In this document: positions 42,636 through 51,128 of the stretch, in pieces
Position numbering within the stretch: the first letter of the stretch is position 1
How the letters are laid out: every line of letters begins with the position of its first letter
Assembly: GCF_014656135.1 (NCBI RefSeq)
Contig: NZ_BNBV01000003.1
Coordinates: 1-64,000, forward strand
Direction of reading: 5' to 3'
Source: Streptomyces thermodiastaticus
Lineage (GTDB): Bacteria; Actinomycetota; Actinomycetes; Streptomycetales; Streptomycetaceae
Length of the DNA stretch: 64,000 bases
The notes under the pieces: generated by a model
Database searches by the model: none
The model's input: only the letters and a program-made list of their open reading frames with translations
What the model was told of the DNA's origin: nothing
Translations under genes and position numbers: made by a program

Positions 42636-42688
42636 CTGGCGTCGAACCTCCGAGCGGGTGATCACTCACAAGAATGGAGCTCGCTTCC

Positions 42689-43723
42689 GTGGCGTCCCAT
42701 CGTCGACCCAAGCAGCCGAGTCGTGCACGCGTGACCGTGCTCACCACCGCGGCAGCCGCCGCCGTCGCCATCAGCGCACAGGCGGCCAACGCGGCGCCGA
42801 GTGAGAAGCCGAGCAAGGACGAGGTCAAGACCAAGGTCGACAAGCTCTACGAGCAGGCGGAGCAGGCCACCGAGAAGTACAACGGGGCCAAGGAGAAGCA
42901 GGAGAAGCTCCAGAAGGAGATCTCCACCATCCAGGACAACGTCGCCCGCGGCCAGCAGGAGCTCAACAAGCTGCGCGACGGCCTGGGTTCGCTCGCCGCC
43001 GGCCAGTACCGCTCCGGCGGGATCGACCCCTCGGTCCAGCTCTTCCTCTCCTCCGACCCGCAGGACTACCTGGACAAGGCCGCCACGCTCGACCAGCTCA
43101 GCGGCCAGCAGGTGGACGCGCTGAAGCAGATCCAGGACAAGCAGCGCGAACTCGCCCAGCAGCGCGCCGAGGCCACCGAGAAGCTCAAGGACCTCGACGC
43201 CACCCGCAGCGAACTGTCCAAGAAGAAGAAGGAGATCCAGGGCAAGCTCGCCGAGGCGCAGCGCCTGCTCAACACCCTCACCGCCCAGGAGAGGCAGCAG
43301 CTGGCCGAGGAGGAGCAGCAGCGCTCCACCCGCGCCGGCGGGCGCACCCAGCTGAGCGTCGACGTGCACGGCAGCGGCTTCGCGGGCGCCGCCTTCGCCG
43401 CCGCCCAGACCAGGATCGGCTCGCCGTACGTCTACGGCGCCACCGGGCCGTCCTCCTTCGACTGCTCGGGCCTGACCTCCTGGGCCTACGCCCAGGCCGG
43501 CGTGTCCATCCCGCGCACCTCCGAGGCGCAGGCCACCATCGGCACCCGCATCTACTCGCAGAGCCAGCTCCAGATCGGCGACCTGGTCTTCTTCTACGGC
43601 GACCTGCACCACGTCGGCCTGTACGCGGGCAACGGCCAGGTGCTGCACGCCCCGCACACCGGCGCCAGCGTGCGCTACGAGTCGATCGGCAACATGCCGT
43701 TCCAGTTCGGCGTCCACGTCTGA
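42689..43723 (+). CDS. NlpC/P60 peptidoglycan hydrolase with N-terminal coiled coil (copy 1)
   Basis: A secreted endopeptidase, probably cleaving D-Glu-mDAP bonds as RipA does. The 344-residue protein has a signal peptide (cleaved after about AANA), a long coiled coil (about 40-220, Lys/Glu/Gln-rich) with a conserved QYRSGGIDPSVQL turn, and the NlpC/P60 domain with Cys259 (FDCSGL), His307/308 (HHVGLY) and HAPH. GTG 42689 follows GGAG at 9 nt; ATG 42674 is less likely. A paralogue of identical length follows at 44013, and both begin with a SHRR motif, so they arose by duplication. Confidence 0.94.
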   Translation: MASHRRPKQPSRARVTVLTTAAAAAVAISAQAANAAPSEKPSKDEVKTKVDKLYEQAEQATEKYNGAKEKQEKLQKEISTIQDNVARGQQELNKLRDGLGSLAAGQYRSGGIDPSVQLFLSSDPQDYLDKAATLDQLSGQQVDALKQIQDKQRELAQQRAEATEKLKDLDATRSELSKKKKEIQGKLAEAQRLLNTLTAQERQQLAEEEQQRSTRAGGRTQLSVDVHGSGFAGAAFAAAQTRIGSPYVYGATGPSSFDCSGLTSWAYAQAGVSIPRTSEAQATIGTRIYSQSQLQIGDLVFFYGDLHHVGLYAGNGQVLHAPHTGASVRYESIGNMPFQFGVHV

Positions 43724-43825
43724 CGCCTCCCCGGCACCGGACCGCCCGGGGAGGTTCTGGACACCCCGGACTCACACCCGCGGCGCCGCCCGAACGGGCG
43801 AATCACGCCGAGGCACATTGACCCC

Positions 43826-43862
43826 GCGCCCCGCCTCTGACCTGCTGTCGGAGGCGGGGCGC
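43826..43862 (+). terminator. Hairpin terminator between the two NlpC/P60 genes
   Basis: Arms 43826-43841 and 43847-43862 (16 bp, one mismatch) around a 5-nt loop, about 100 bp past the first hydrolase gene. The second gene has its own candidate promoter, CTGACG (43889-43894) and TACTGT (43911-43916) with a 16-bp spacer. Confidence 0.75.
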
Positions 43863-44012
43863 CGTGCTGCACGCCCCTGAGGTGCGTTCTGACGCGGTTG
43901 CCGAGTGGCCTACTGTCTGCCGCGTTTCCCCCGGCCCGCCGGGCGCGCCGCGCGCCCGGCAGCGGGCGGGGAGACGGTGTCCTGTCGGTCCGTGGAGGGA
44001 GTTCGGCTTCCC

Positions 44013-45047
44013 GTGGGGTCCCATCGTCGCCAAGCGCCATCGGGGTTCGACCGGGGTGTCTCAGCGGCCTGCGCCGCCGTCACCGTGCTGTCCGCCGCGC
44101 TGGGCGGACTGTCCGCCGCACCGGCCGGCGCCACTTGGCACGGCGGCACCCGCGCCGAGGTGGACCGCCTCTACCAGGAGGCGGAGAAGGCGACCGAGGC
44201 CTACGACAAGGCCGGTGAGCGCGCCGAGCGGCTGCGCCGCCGGGTCCGCGACGCCCAGGACCGCATCGCCCGGCACCAGCAGCGCGTCAACACCCTGCGG
44301 GACGCCCTGGGTTCGGTGGCCGGCGCCCAGTACCGCTCCGGCGGCGTGGACCCGGCGCTGGCTCTGCTGCTGACCGGCGACCCGGACGACTACCTCGACA
44401 AGGCGGCCACGCTCGACCGGATCGGCGCCCACCAGGCCGTCCGGCTGCGTCAGCTGCGGCAGGAGCTGCGCCGGCTCGCCCAGGAACGCGCCGGAGCCAC
44501 CCGCACCCTCGCCGAACTCGACCGCAGCCGCACGGCCGTCGCCGCGCACCGGCGCGCCGTGCAGCGCAAGCTCGCCCGGGCCCGGCAGCTGCTCAACTCC
44601 CTGTCCCCGGCCGAACGGCGCGCCTACCACCGGGCCACCCGCTTCGGCCGCGGCGGCCTGTCCGCCGGCCCCGGCCTCCCCGTGGACGCCGCCCCGGCCT
44701 CCGCCCGTGCCGCCGTCGCGCTCACCGCGGTCCGCTCCGCGCTGGGCCGCCCCTACGTCTGGGGTGCCAACGGCCCGTCCGGCTTCGACTGTTCGGGCCT
44801 GATGCAGTGGGCCTACGCCCAGGCCGGGGTGCATCTGCCGCGCACCTCCCAGGAACAGCGGCTGGCGGGCCGGCGCATCCCGCTGTCCCGGATCCGCCCC
44901 GGAGACCTCGTCGTCTACCGCTCCGACGCCAGCCACATCGGGATGTACGCCGGCCGCGGCCGGGTGATCCACGCACCGTACCCGGGGGCGTCGGTGCGCT
45001 ACGACCCGCTGCACATGATGCCTGTCTCGTCGGTCACCAGGATCTGA
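44013..45047 (+). CDS. NlpC/P60 peptidoglycan hydrolase with N-terminal coiled coil (copy 2)
   Basis: A diverged paralogue of the preceding gene, also 344 residues from GTG 44013 (VGSHRRQAP, cleaved near PAGA). It has the same layout: signal peptide, coiled coil (RAEVDRLYQEAEKATEAYDKA onwards) with QYRSGGVDPALAL, and the NlpC/P60 domain with Cys260 (FDCSGL), His308 (SHIGMY) and HAPY. The coiled coil is arginine-rich where copy 1 is lysine-rich. The ribosome site GGAGGG is 13 nt upstream, a long spacing. GTG 43992 is a possible longer start. Active site complete. Confidence 0.92.
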   Translation: MGSHRRQAPSGFDRGVSAACAAVTVLSAALGGLSAAPAGATWHGGTRAEVDRLYQEAEKATEAYDKAGERAERLRRRVRDAQDRIARHQQRVNTLRDALGSVAGAQYRSGGVDPALALLLTGDPDDYLDKAATLDRIGAHQAVRLRQLRQELRRLAQERAGATRTLAELDRSRTAVAAHRRAVQRKLARARQLLNSLSPAERRAYHRATRFGRGGLSAGPGLPVDAAPASARAAVALTAVRSALGRPYVWGANGPSGFDCSGLMQWAYAQAGVHLPRTSQEQRLAGRRIPLSRIRPGDLVVYRSDASHIGMYAGRGRVIHAPYPGASVRYDPLHMMPVSSVTRI

Positions 45048-45155
45048 CGGCCGCCCGCGCCCCGCACGTGACGTTCCGTCCGCCGCCCGGCCCGCCCCGG
45101 GGCGGACGACGCGACGGTGCGGACACGGTGCCGGCGGCCGCCGTACCATCACGCA

Positions 45156-46346
45156 GTGGCCGGTCGCAGGCGAAGGACGAGACGTGTCGCGGCGGCGGCG
45201 TGCCTGCTGCTGGCGTCGCTGTCGGCGTGCGGCGTGCCGTCCGCGGCCGACACCGCGCGCCGGCAGGTGCAGCAGCTGCTGGACCGCAGGGCGGCCGCCG
45301 TCCTGCACCACGACCCGGCCGCCTACGCCGCCACCGGAACCCGCGACCCGTACGCGAACCTCAGCTCCGTGCCGTTCGCGGACCTGTCCTACCGGGTGAC
45401 CGGGGTGCACCGCAGTGGCGGCACGGCCACCGCCGACGCCGAACTGCGCTACCGCCTGGCCGGCTACGACGACGCGCCGGTCACCGCCGGCCGCACCCTC
45501 ACCCTGGCCACCACCGCCTCCGGCGGCTGGTACGTCACCGCCGACCGGCCCGCGACCCGCTCCGCCCAGCAGCTGTGGGACCAGGGCCGGGTGACGGTGG
45601 TCCGCGGCCGCTCCGGCATCGTTCTCGGCGTCGGCCAGTCCGCCTCCGCCCTGCGCGGCTACGCCGGCCTGGCCGACCGCGCGGTGCCCGCGGTGTCCTC
45701 CGCCTGGGACGGCGACTGGAGCCACCACGTCGTCGTCCTCGTCCCCGGCTCCCTCCAGGGCATGGCCGCCCTGCTCGGCTCGCGGGCCGCCGACTACCGC
45801 GGCATCGCCGCCGTCACCACCGGCGAGGCCGGCAGCGGCGGACGGGCCCCCGCCGACCGGATCATCGTCAACCCCGACGCCTACGGCCTGCTGGGTCCGC
45901 TCGGCAGGCAGGTCGTCCTCACCCACGAGACCACCCATGTCGCCACCCGCGCCCACACCGGCGCCGCCACCCCGCTGTGGCTGTCCGAGGGCTACGCCGA
46001 CTGGGTCGGCTACCGCACCTCCGGCCGCACCCCCGAGCAGGCCGCGCCCGAACTCGCCCGAGCCGTCGCCGCGGGCGAGCTGCCCGACGCCCTGCCCGCC
46101 GACCGGGACTTCGCCTTCACCGGCGACGCCAGCGGCCTCGCCCGCGCCTACGAGGGCGGCTGGATGGCCTGCCGGATGATCGCCGACCGGTGGGGCGAGC
46201 GACGGCTCGACGCCTTCTACCGCGCCGTCGGAGCCCACGACCGGCGCGGTGGAGCCGTCGAGGACGCGCTGCACACGGTGCTGGGCACCACCCTGGATCA
46301 GTTCACCGCGCAGTGGCGGCAGTACCTCAGGGACCGGCTGACCTGA
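45156..46346 (+). CDS. Gluzincin-like (HExxH) lipoprotein
   Basis: A predicted surface metallopeptidase. The 396-residue protein has a very basic N-terminus (RRRRTRR), a hydrophobic stretch and lipobox Cys25 (LSAC). A middle region (about 30-150) resembles an NTF2/SnoaL-like fold, then a zinc site HETTH (257-261) and the downstream glutamate motif LSEGYADW, as in M1-like gluzincins. The protein lacks other M1 domains. GTG 45156 is preceded by TACCAT at 6 nt and no ribosome site, suggesting a leaderless mRNA. The substrate is unknown. Confidence 0.85.
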   Translation: MAGRRRRTRRVAAAACLLLASLSACGVPSAADTARRQVQQLLDRRAAAVLHHDPAAYAATGTRDPYANLSSVPFADLSYRVTGVHRSGGTATADAELRYRLAGYDDAPVTAGRTLTLATTASGGWYVTADRPATRSAQQLWDQGRVTVVRGRSGIVLGVGQSASALRGYAGLADRAVPAVSSAWDGDWSHHVVVLVPGSLQGMAALLGSRAADYRGIAAVTTGEAGSGGRAPADRIIVNPDAYGLLGPLGRQVVLTHETTHVATRAHTGAATPLWLSEGYADWVGYRTSGRTPEQAAPELARAVAAGELPDALPADRDFAFTGDASGLARAYEGGWMACRMIADRWGERRLDAFYRAVGAHDRRGGAVEDALHTVLGTTLDQFTAQWRQYLRDRLT

Positions 46347-46357
46347 GGCACGCCCGC

Positions 46358-47599
46358 TCAGGAGTGCAGGTCCTCCCGGCTGCGGGAGACCTGACCGGGC
46401 AGGGACACCGCCCGTACCGGCGGCACCGTGGCCCGCCACAGCGCCCGGCAGGCCAGCAGGCAGGCGGCCACCAGCAGCCCGTCGCGCACCACCAGCAGCC
46501 CCACCCCGAGCCCGTCGCTCGCCACGACGTCGGCGAAGAACACCGGGAACTCCAGCACCGTCACCCCCGCCGCCGCCAGCACCAGCACCACCGGCAGCCG
46601 CATCGTGCTGCCGGCGAAGCACAGGCACACCGCGCCCAGCCCGGCCAGCCACACCAGGTACTGCGGGCTGATCACCCGGCTGGTCACCGTGCACAGCAGC
46701 ACCGCCGTGAACGCGGCGTCCGCGAGCGTGTGCGGCCCCGACCGGTGGGCCCGCAGCCGCCACGCCAGCAGCCACACGAGCCCGGCCGCGGTCAGCACCT
46801 GCGCCACGGTGCCCGCCACCGCGACGTACGGGCCGGTGAACTCCATCGACCCGTAGCGCAGCTCCACCCGGCCGTCCCAGCCGGCCTGCCGGGCCAGATG
46901 GAACACCAGCGCGCCCACCGACTCCACCTCCGTGCCCCGGTCGCGCTGGGCGCTCAGGAACGACAGCGCCCCCGGCAGCGCCGACACCGCCACCAGCACC
47001 CCCGCCGCCGCGGTCAGCACCGCCGCGCCCCAGGCACGCCGCCCGGTGGTGCCCCGCGCGCCCGCGAGCAGCAGCAGCGGCCAGCCCTTCAGCAGCGCCC
47101 CGAAGCCCGCCAGCACGCCCAGCACCCGCGGATGCCGGGCGCCCGCGAGCAGCGCGGCCACCGCCACCGCGGTCACCAGCACGTCGTAGCGGGCGTACAG
47201 CGTCGGCCCCACCGCGGCCGCGCCCGCCGTCCACACCCAGGCGCCTCGCGGCGAACGGTCGGCACCCCGGCCGGCGGCCAGCAGCAGGCCCAGCACCACC
47301 AGGTCGGCGAGCAGCGCCAGCACGAGGAAGGCCGTGGCGTAGTCGAGGAACGGCAGCACGGCGGGGGAGAGGACCGCCAGGGCGGCACCGGGAGGGTACT
47401 GCCAGGCCACGTCGCCGGCCGGGAAGGACCCCTGGCGCAGCACCTCGTACCAGCCCCGGTAGATCACCGAGACATCGCTGGTGACGTCCGGGCCGGGCAG
47501 CACCAGCACCCGCAGCACGCACAGCACCAGCACCGCCCGCGTCGCCGTCCACACCGCCAGCAATGCCGCCGTCCGCCGCCCCGCACTCGCCTCGTCCAC
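46358..47599 (-). CDS. GT87-family polyprenol-phosphomannose-dependent mannosyltransferase-like protein
   Basis: A 413-residue membrane protein with about ten to eleven hydrophobic helices. It resembles GT-C fold GT87 (DUF2029) enzymes: an N-terminal extracytoplasmic loop with LPGPDVTSDVSVIYRGWY (acidic catalytic region), AWQYPPGAAL, TLYARYDVLVTA and VTSRVISPQYLVWLAGL. Such enzymes add mannose from polyprenol phosphate to lipid carriers such as phosphatidylinositol mannosides. It is divergent from the PimB'-like gene, which supports a shared pathway. GTG 47599 is the start; GAGGGT lies 7 nt upstream. Confidence 0.85.
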   Translation of the reverse strand: MDEASAGRRTAALLAVWTATRAVLVLCVLRVLVLPGPDVTSDVSVIYRGWYEVLRQGSFPAGDVAWQYPPGAALAVLSPAVLPFLDYATAFLVLALLADLVVLGLLLAAGRGADRSPRGAWVWTAGAAAVGPTLYARYDVLVTAVAVAALLAGARHPRVLGVLAGFGALLKGWPLLLLAGARGTTGRRAWGAAVLTAAAGVLVAVSALPGALSFLSAQRDRGTEVESVGALVFHLARQAGWDGRVELRYGSMEFTGPYVAVAGTVAQVLTAAGLVWLLAWRLRAHRSGPHTLADAAFTAVLLCTVTSRVISPQYLVWLAGLGAVCLCFAGSTMRLPVVLVLAAAGVTVLEFPVFFADVVASDGLGVGLLVVRDGLLVAACLLACRALWRATVPPVRAVSLPGQVSRSREDLHS

Positions 47600-47724
47600 C
47601 GTCTCGACCCTCGTCCGTGTGCCGTGCCGCCGTCACGGCCATGCTCTCCCGCCCGCCCGGCCCCGGGCCACGGCAGTACGGCCGCTCAGGGTCGCGCCCG
47701 CCCCACCCGGTAGGGTCGGCGGCG

Positions 47725-48888
47725 ATGCACAAGACCCTCATCGTCACCAATGACTTCCCGCCCCGCCCCGGCGGCATCCAGGCCTTCCTGCACAACATGG
47801 CGCTGCGCCTGGACCCGGGCCGGCTGGTCGTCTACGCCTCCACCTGGAAACGCGGACGGGAAGGCGCCGAGGCGACGGCGGCCTTCGACGCGGAGCAGCC
47901 CTTCACCGTCGTCCGCGACCGCACCACGATGCTGCTGCCGACGCCGGACGCCACCCGGCGCGCCACCGAGCTGCTGCGCGAGCACGGGTGCACCTCGGTG
48001 TGGTTCGGTGCGGCGGCGCCGCTCGGACTGATGGCGCCGGCGCTGCGCCGGGCGGGCGCCGAGCGGCTGGTGGCCACCACGCACGGGCACGAGGCCGGCT
48101 GGGCGCAGCTGCCCGTGGCGCGCGGGCTGCTGCGGCGCATCGGTCAGTCCACGGACACGCTCACCTATCTCGGCGAGTACACCCGCTCCCGGATCGCGGG
48201 CGCGCTCACCGAGCAGGCCGCGGCCCGGATGGTGCAGCTGCCGCCCGGGGTGGACGAGAAGATCTTCCACCCGGATGCGGGCGGCGACGAGGTGCGGGCC
48301 CGGCTCGGCCTGACCGACCGTCCCGTGGTGGTGTGCGTCTCCCGGCTGGTCAGGCGCAAGGGGCAGGACACCCTGATCCGGGCCATGCCCCGCATCCTGG
48401 CCGCCGAGCCGGACACGGTGCTGCTGATCGTGGGCGGCGGGCCGTACGAGCGGGACCTGCGCCGGCTCGCCCGGGAGACGGGGGTGGACGCCTCCGTGCG
48501 GTTCACCGGCTCGGTGCCGTGGGAGGAGCTGCCCGCGCACTACGGCGCCGGTGACGTCTTCGCCATGCCGTGCCGCACCCGGCGCGGCGGCCTGGACGTG
48601 GAGGGGCTGGGCATCGTCTACCTGGAGGCCTCGGCGACCGGTCTTCCGGTCGTCGCCGGGGACTCCGGCGGCGCACCCGACGCGGTGCTCGACGGCGAGA
48701 CCGGCTGGGTGGTGCGCGGCGGCAGCCCCGAGGAGGCCGCCGACCGCATCGTCGCCCTGCTGAGGGACCCTGCGCTGCGCCGCCGCATGGGGGAGCGGGG
48801 ACGCCGCTGGGTGGAGGAGAAGTGGCGGTGGGACCTGCTGGCCGAGCGGCTCGAGGACCTGCTCCAGCCGGCCGTGCGCACCATCTGA
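47725..48888 (+). CDS. Glycosyltransferase family 4, PimB'-like
   Basis: A GT-B glycosyltransferase, most like mannosyltransferases of phosphatidylinositol mannoside synthesis. The 387-residue protein has an N-terminal acceptor domain with TNDFPPRPGGIQAFLHN, a TTHGHEAGW strand, and a C-terminal nucleotide-sugar domain with VSRLVRRKGQDTL, LIVGGGPYERDL, and the GLDVEGLGIVYLEASATGLPVV motif with both glutamates. ATG 47725 is 9 nt after TAGGGT (47711-47716) and has no ribosome site: a leaderless start. The 3' end shows a small tandem duplication. It is divergent from the GT87 gene. Confidence 0.9.
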   Translation: MHKTLIVTNDFPPRPGGIQAFLHNMALRLDPGRLVVYASTWKRGREGAEATAAFDAEQPFTVVRDRTTMLLPTPDATRRATELLREHGCTSVWFGAAAPLGLMAPALRRAGAERLVATTHGHEAGWAQLPVARGLLRRIGQSTDTLTYLGEYTRSRIAGALTEQAAARMVQLPPGVDEKIFHPDAGGDEVRARLGLTDRPVVVCVSRLVRRKGQDTLIRAMPRILAAEPDTVLLIVGGGPYERDLRRLARETGVDASVRFTGSVPWEELPAHYGAGDVFAMPCRTRRGGLDVEGLGIVYLEASATGLPVVAGDSGGAPDAVLDGETGWVVRGGSPEEAADRIVALLRDPALRRRMGERGRRWVEEKWRWDLLAERLEDLLQPAVRTI

Positions 48889-48936
48889 CCCCGGCCGGCC
48901 GTGCGCACCGTCCGCCCCCGGCCGGCTGTGCACGCC
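48867..48936. repeat. 27-bp tandem duplication at the 3' end of the PimB'-like gene
   Basis: The motif GCCGGCCGTGCGCACC occurs at 48867-48882 (inside the gene, just before the stop) and 48894-48909, with a decayed third copy at 48921-48936. The period is 27 bp. The second and third copies are non-coding. Confidence 0.8.
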
Positions 48937-48986
48937 GGCTGAGGCACGGCGGCCGTTCCCACCGCCCCGTGCACACCCCGAGGCCC

Positions 48987-49010
48987 CCGGCCCCGCGCCC
49001 GCGGGGCCGG
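48987..49010. terminator. Bidirectional hairpin between PimB'-like and fadD genes
   Basis: Perfect 10-bp arms (48987-48996 and 49001-49010) with a 4-nt loop lie between these convergent genes. There is no T-run on either side. Confidence 0.7.
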
Positions 49011-49018
49011 CGCGGCGG

Positions 49019-50815
49019 TCACTTGGCGTACAGCGCCTCGATCTCGTCGGCGAAGTCCTGGGCCACCACGTTCCGCTTGAGCTTCAGCGACGGGGTGAGG
49101 TGGCCGGACTCCTCCGTGAACTGGGTGTCGAGGATGCGGAACTTGCGCACCGACTCCGCCTTGGACACGGCCGCGTTGCCGTCGTCGACCGCCGCCCGCA
49201 CGGCCGCGTGCAGGTCCGGGTCGTCGCGCAGCGAGGCCACGGTGGAGCCGGCGGGCTTGCCGTGCTCGGCCGCCCAGCGGCCCAGGAACTCCTCGTCCAG
49301 GGTGATCAGCGCGCCCACGAACGGCCGCCCGTCGCCCACCACCATGCACTCGGCGACCAGCGCGTGGGCGCGGATGCGGTCCTCGATCACGGCCGGGGCG
49401 ACGTTCTTGCCGCCCGCGGTGACGATGAGTTCCTTCTTGCGGCCGGTGATCCGCAGGTAGCCGTCCTCGTCGAGGGTGCCGATGTCCCCGGTGTGGAACC
49501 AGCCGTCGGCCAGCGCCTCGGCCGTCGCTTCCGGGTTGTTCCAGTACTCCTTGAACAGGTGCTCGCCGTGCAGCAGCACCTCGCCGTCGTCGGCGATCCG
49601 CACCACCGAGCCGGGCAGCGGCTGCCCGACCGTGCCGATCTTCTGCCGGTCCCACGGGTTGAACGCGGTCGCCGCGCAGGACTCGGTCAGGCCGTAGCCC
49701 TCCAGCACGGTGAAGCCGATGCCGCGGAAGAAGTGCCCGAGCCGCTCGCCGAGCGGGGCGCCGCCGGAGATGGCGTACTCCCCGCGCCCTCCGAGCACCG
49801 CGCGCAGCTTGCTGTAGACCAGCGTGTCGAACACCTTGTGTTTCAGGCGCAGCCCCAGCGACGGGCCGGACGGGGTGTCCAGGGCCTTGCTGTACGCGAT
49901 CGCGGTGTCCGCGGCCTTGTCGAAGATCGTGCCCTTGCCCTCGGCCTGCGCCTTGGACCGCGCCGCGTTGTACACCTTCTCGAACACCCGCGGCACACCC
50001 AGTATCAGCGTGGGGCGGAAGGTGGCCAGCTCGTCGGTGAGGTTCTTGATGTCGGGGACGCAGCCGAGTTTGATCGGCGCCATCATCGAAGCGATCTGCA
50101 CCAGCCGCCCGAAGACGTGCGCCAGCGGCAGGAACAGCAGCACCGAGCACTCACCGGTGCGGAACAGGGGACGCAGCCGCTCGACCACGTTGCCGCACTC
50201 GGCGAAGAAGCTGCGGTGGGTGAGCACGCAGCCCTTGGGCCGCCCGGTCGTGCCGCTGGTGTAGACGATGGTGGCCGGGTCGTCGGCCTTCGCCCGCGAG
50301 CCGCGCTCCTCGACCGTCTCGTCGGACACACCCTGCCCGAGCCGGCCCAGTTCCTCGACCGCGCCGGCGTCGATCTGCCACACGTGCTTCAGCGCGGGCA
50401 GCGCCTCGCGCACCGACTCCACGGTGGCGGCGTGCGCCCCGGTCTCCACCACGCATGCGGTGGCGCCCGAGTCGCTGAGGATCCAGCGGACCTGTTCCGC
50501 CGAGCTGGTCTCGTACACCGGCACGGTGACCGCGCCCGCGCTCCAGATGGCGAAGTCCAGCAGCGTCCACTCGTAGCGCGTCCTGGACATCAGGCCCACC
50601 CGGTCGCCTGGCTGCACACCGGCGGCGATCAGGCCCTTGGCGGCGGTGTGCACCTCGGCGAGGAACTCCCGGGCGCTGACGTCCTGCCAGACGCCGTCAG
50701 CCTTGCGGGCGATGACGGCCACATCCGGATGCTGCGCGGCGTTTCTGCGGACGATGTCGGTCAGGTTCCCGTCCGTGGGAACCTCGTACAAGGCCGGAAG
50801 GCTGAACTCGCGCAA
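49019..50815 (-). CDS. fadD: Long-chain fatty acid--CoA ligase
   Basis: An ATP-dependent acyl-CoA synthetase, 598 residues, of the FadD15 type. It has the AMP-binding motif IVYTSGTTGRPKG (about 185), EGYGLTES, GWFHTGDIG, ITGRKKELIVTAGGKNV, and the C-terminal KLKRNVV with the catalytic lysine region. The start is TTG 50815, decided by GAGGAG with an 8-nt spacer; the N-terminus LREFSLPALYEVPTDGNLTDIV is family-like. TTG should lower translation. It is divergent from the metallophosphoesterase gene. Confidence 0.94.
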   Translation of the reverse strand: MREFSLPALYEVPTDGNLTDIVRRNAAQHPDVAVIARKADGVWQDVSAREFLAEVHTAAKGLIAAGVQPGDRVGLMSRTRYEWTLLDFAIWSAGAVTVPVYETSSAEQVRWILSDSGATACVVETGAHAATVESVREALPALKHVWQIDAGAVEELGRLGQGVSDETVEERGSRAKADDPATIVYTSGTTGRPKGCVLTHRSFFAECGNVVERLRPLFRTGECSVLLFLPLAHVFGRLVQIASMMAPIKLGCVPDIKNLTDELATFRPTLILGVPRVFEKVYNAARSKAQAEGKGTIFDKAADTAIAYSKALDTPSGPSLGLRLKHKVFDTLVYSKLRAVLGGRGEYAISGGAPLGERLGHFFRGIGFTVLEGYGLTESCAATAFNPWDRQKIGTVGQPLPGSVVRIADDGEVLLHGEHLFKEYWNNPEATAEALADGWFHTGDIGTLDEDGYLRITGRKKELIVTAGGKNVAPAVIEDRIRAHALVAECMVVGDGRPFVGALITLDEEFLGRWAAEHGKPAGSTVASLRDDPDLHAAVRAAVDDGNAAVSKAESVRKFRILDTQFTEESGHLTPSLKLKRNVVAQDFADEIEALYAK

Positions 50816-51128
50816 GACTGCTGCTCCTCACAGGGCGCCGGCGCCACGACGTGATGTGATGCGATGGTGCGGTCCAAGGCTCGGTCGGGTGCCCGGGTTC
50901 GCCAGGAGCCGCTGGGGCCCGATGGTTGAGATCCAGAGCACGACTGGACCGACCGGAGGCTACCCGCCGGTATGGCCACTCCGACAGGGGGCCGGGCGAG
51001 ATGTTCGCTGCGTCACATGGGGGATGTCCCTGCGGGCACACTAGTCGACACCGGGAACGACTGGCCACAAAAGGGCCAGGTGAGCGCCTCTGTTCACCCA
51101 TGCCGCACGCCGCCTACGCTCGATGACC
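50816..51128. other. Divergent promoter region of fadD and the metallophosphoesterase gene
   Basis: About 310 bp without a supportable gene. For the plus-strand gene a -10-like TACGCT lies at 51115-51120. A short inverted repeat CTGGCC-GGCCAG spans 51061-51080. A minus-strand -10-like TAGTGT reads from about 51042. No long repeat or structured RNA recognised. Confidence 0.5.

Noticed and set aside
42440..42688. c-di-AMP (ydaO) riboswitch before the NlpC/P60 gene
   Set aside because: This leader type often precedes cell-wall hydrolase genes, but I could not find its conserved core here, and the predicted transcript leader is only about 47 nt.
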